This document shows positions 63,261 through 64,000 of a DNA stretch of 64,000 nt, one piece after another (position 1 is the first letter of the stretch; each line of letters starts with the position of its first letter). The position numbers were made by a program, and so were the translations under genes. The DNA is from CAXBBB01 sp963793245 (GTDB taxonomy: Bacteria; Bacteroidota; Rhodothermia; Rhodothermales; BA12): positions 117,736-181,735 of the forward strand of contig CAWBZG010000001.1 of the NCBI GenBank assembly GCA_963793245.1. The letters run 5' to 3'. Below the pieces are notes generated by a model. That model was not told where the DNA came from. It saw only the letters and a list, made by a program, of their open reading frames with translations, and searched no databases.

Positions 63261-63395
63261 ATGGCAAAAGGAAGCAGCGGTCTGAAAAACGCGCCCAGCA
63301 CGACAGGCAACAAGTCGGGTAGCGGCAGAGGCAACAATCCACCATCACCAAGTAAGGGAGGCGGAAGCAAAGGCACAGCGGGTACTAAAAAGTAG
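63261..63395 (+). CDS. Small basic Gly/Ser/Lys-rich protein
   Basis: 44 codons from ATG at 63261 to TAG. A GAGG ribosome-binding site lies 6 bases upstream. Composition is extreme: almost only Gly, Ser, Lys, Thr, Asn and Pro (MAKGSSGLKNAPSTTGNKSG), with no acidic and no aromatic residues, so it is disordered and strongly cationic. It could bind nucleic acid or be spurious. The 231 bases before it (63030-63260) show no gene. Confidence 0.4.
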   Translation: MAKGSSGLKNAPSTTGNKSGSGRGNNPPSPSKGGGSKGTAGTKK

Positions 63396-63455
63396 ACGGT
63401 GGGTCTGATCTTGTAGCGCGTATCCACAATCGAAATTCGTGTCATCCATCAAGCA

Positions 63456-63962
63456 TTGAGTCAAACCCTTCCTAACCCCTCTGAACGTCAGAGACTTGAA
63501 ACGCTGAACTCCATCGCGCGAGATGAGATCGGCTACCGGCGTAGCCGAGAGCAGCACATATTTGCCTGGTCATCGGCCATCCTAGTAGGCCTTATCACAA
63601 GCCTATTGGTGGTTGATATCAAAAGCGATTCGCTGCTTGGAACGTGGTGGGGGAAGATCATGGCGACTGGGTTGATCTTATTCGCTTCATGTGTGTCGGC
63701 AGCATGGCAGATGAAGCAGAAAATCTTACTTGCTGAAGTGCAGAGGGTATCGAGTGGAGCAATGAGCCGCATGGGTCTGCTCAATCTCAAACGAGTAGAC
63801 GGACAGCCCATTACTCACAAGAAGTGGGAAACTTGGGGTAAAAAGCCACACAGTTGGGAGCGGCACTTATCCTTGCGCAATCCGGGTAAGATTTTGACTA
63901 CTTGCCTGCTTGGACTAGCCGCCGTGATCACGCTTTGGGCTACTCTACTCAACAGTTGCTGA
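63456..63962 (+). CDS. Hypothetical membrane protein
   Basis: About 168 residues from a TTG start (63456). A charged N-terminal helix with many Arg/Glu (NPSERQRLETLNSIARDEIG) is followed by helices at about 40-58 (WSSAILVGLITSLLVVDI), 68-86 and near the C-terminus (LTTCLLGLAAVITLWATLL), separated by a basic loop (HKKWETWGKKPHSWERH). No family recognised. The layout of a cytoplasmic head and a few helices is seen in many accessory-region genes. It ends 38 bases before the window edge. Confidence 0.55.
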   Translation: MSQTLPNPSERQRLETLNSIARDEIGYRRSREQHIFAWSSAILVGLITSLLVVDIKSDSLLGTWWGKIMATGLILFASCVSAAWQMKQKILLAEVQRVSSGAMSRMGLLNLKRVDGQPITHKKWETWGKKPHSWERHLSLRNPGKILTTCLLGLAAVITLWATLLNSC

Positions 63963-64000
63963 ATATTCCTGCTGCTACTCTGGCTATGAGCTTAGAAGCG

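Noticed and set aside
1..64000. CRISPR array
   Set aside because: No regularly spaced direct repeats of 20-40 bases were seen; the repeats present are isolated palindromes.
1..64000. Insertion sequence or transposase gene
   Set aside because: No transposase or integrase motif in any frame; only non-autonomous-looking repeats.

Overview
The window is about 64 kb of GC-rich (roughly 60%) bacterial chromosome. Gene content and promoter style point to the Bacteroidota/Rhodothermota side of the tree. The evidence is a fused E1 alpha-beta 2-oxoacid dehydrogenase, CrtI, M56-TonB fusions, many SpII lipoproteins, and recurrent TAnnTTG -10-like elements instead of TATAAT. Shine-Dalgarno sequences are mostly weak. 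The assignment is inference, not proof. No plasmid or phage structural genes are visible; the window reads as core chromosome with small accessory patches.

Layout. 0-8 kb: a TPR-CHAT protein (5' end cut by the window), murQ and a TonB-like lipoprotein overlap as an operon, followed by mfd. 8-19 kb: WYL regulator, rsmG, lipoprotein, mnmG, small membrane proteins, a frameshifted ridA, mnmE, yidC, rnpA and rpmH. This is the order rpmH-rnpA-yidC-mnmE-mnmG-rsmG usually found beside oriC, but without dnaA, yidD or parAB. 19-25 kb: tRNA-Val, an ECF sigma factor with a probable membrane anti-sigma partner, ruvC, small hypotheticals, a GNAT enzyme and four lipoproteins. 25-28.5 kb: BlaI repressor, M56 sensor peptidase with tandem TonB domains, then decayed coding sequence. 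28.7-33 kb: FAD dehydrogenase, a VapBC-like pair, and queF/queD/queC of the preQ0/queuosine pathway. 33-39 kb: two paralogous hybrid histidine kinases bracketing a thioredoxin-reductase-like enzyme and a cupin, then a DUF389 protein. 39-44 kb: fused E1, parvulin lipoprotein, aroC. 44-50 kb: a sensor kinase, a small response regulator and a receiver-kinase-receiver protein. 50-62 kb: crtI, tRNA-Glu, AbrB/Doc toxin-antitoxin, D-threonine-aldolase-like enzyme, hydrolase, thioesterase, GAF/PAS kinase, thrA and tRNA-Ala. 62-64 kb: beyond tRNA-Ala the sequence changes character and carries three unrecognised genes, possibly an integrated element.

Two cautions. Between about 13 and 50 kb at least a dozen genes are broken by single-base shifts, most of which read as one extra base. 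This looks more like sequence error than decay, so genes called frameshifted here may be intact. Intergenic spaces hold several families of dispersed palindromic repeats, including two copies of a composite of about 200 bp.

The most notable observations are a QueC homologue in which all four zinc-ligand cysteines are replaced, a recurring promoter element that sits 4-5 bases before some start codons (near-leaderless genes), a perfect 20-base palindrome on the crtI promoter, a probable BlaI operator, and the small region behind tRNA-Ala.
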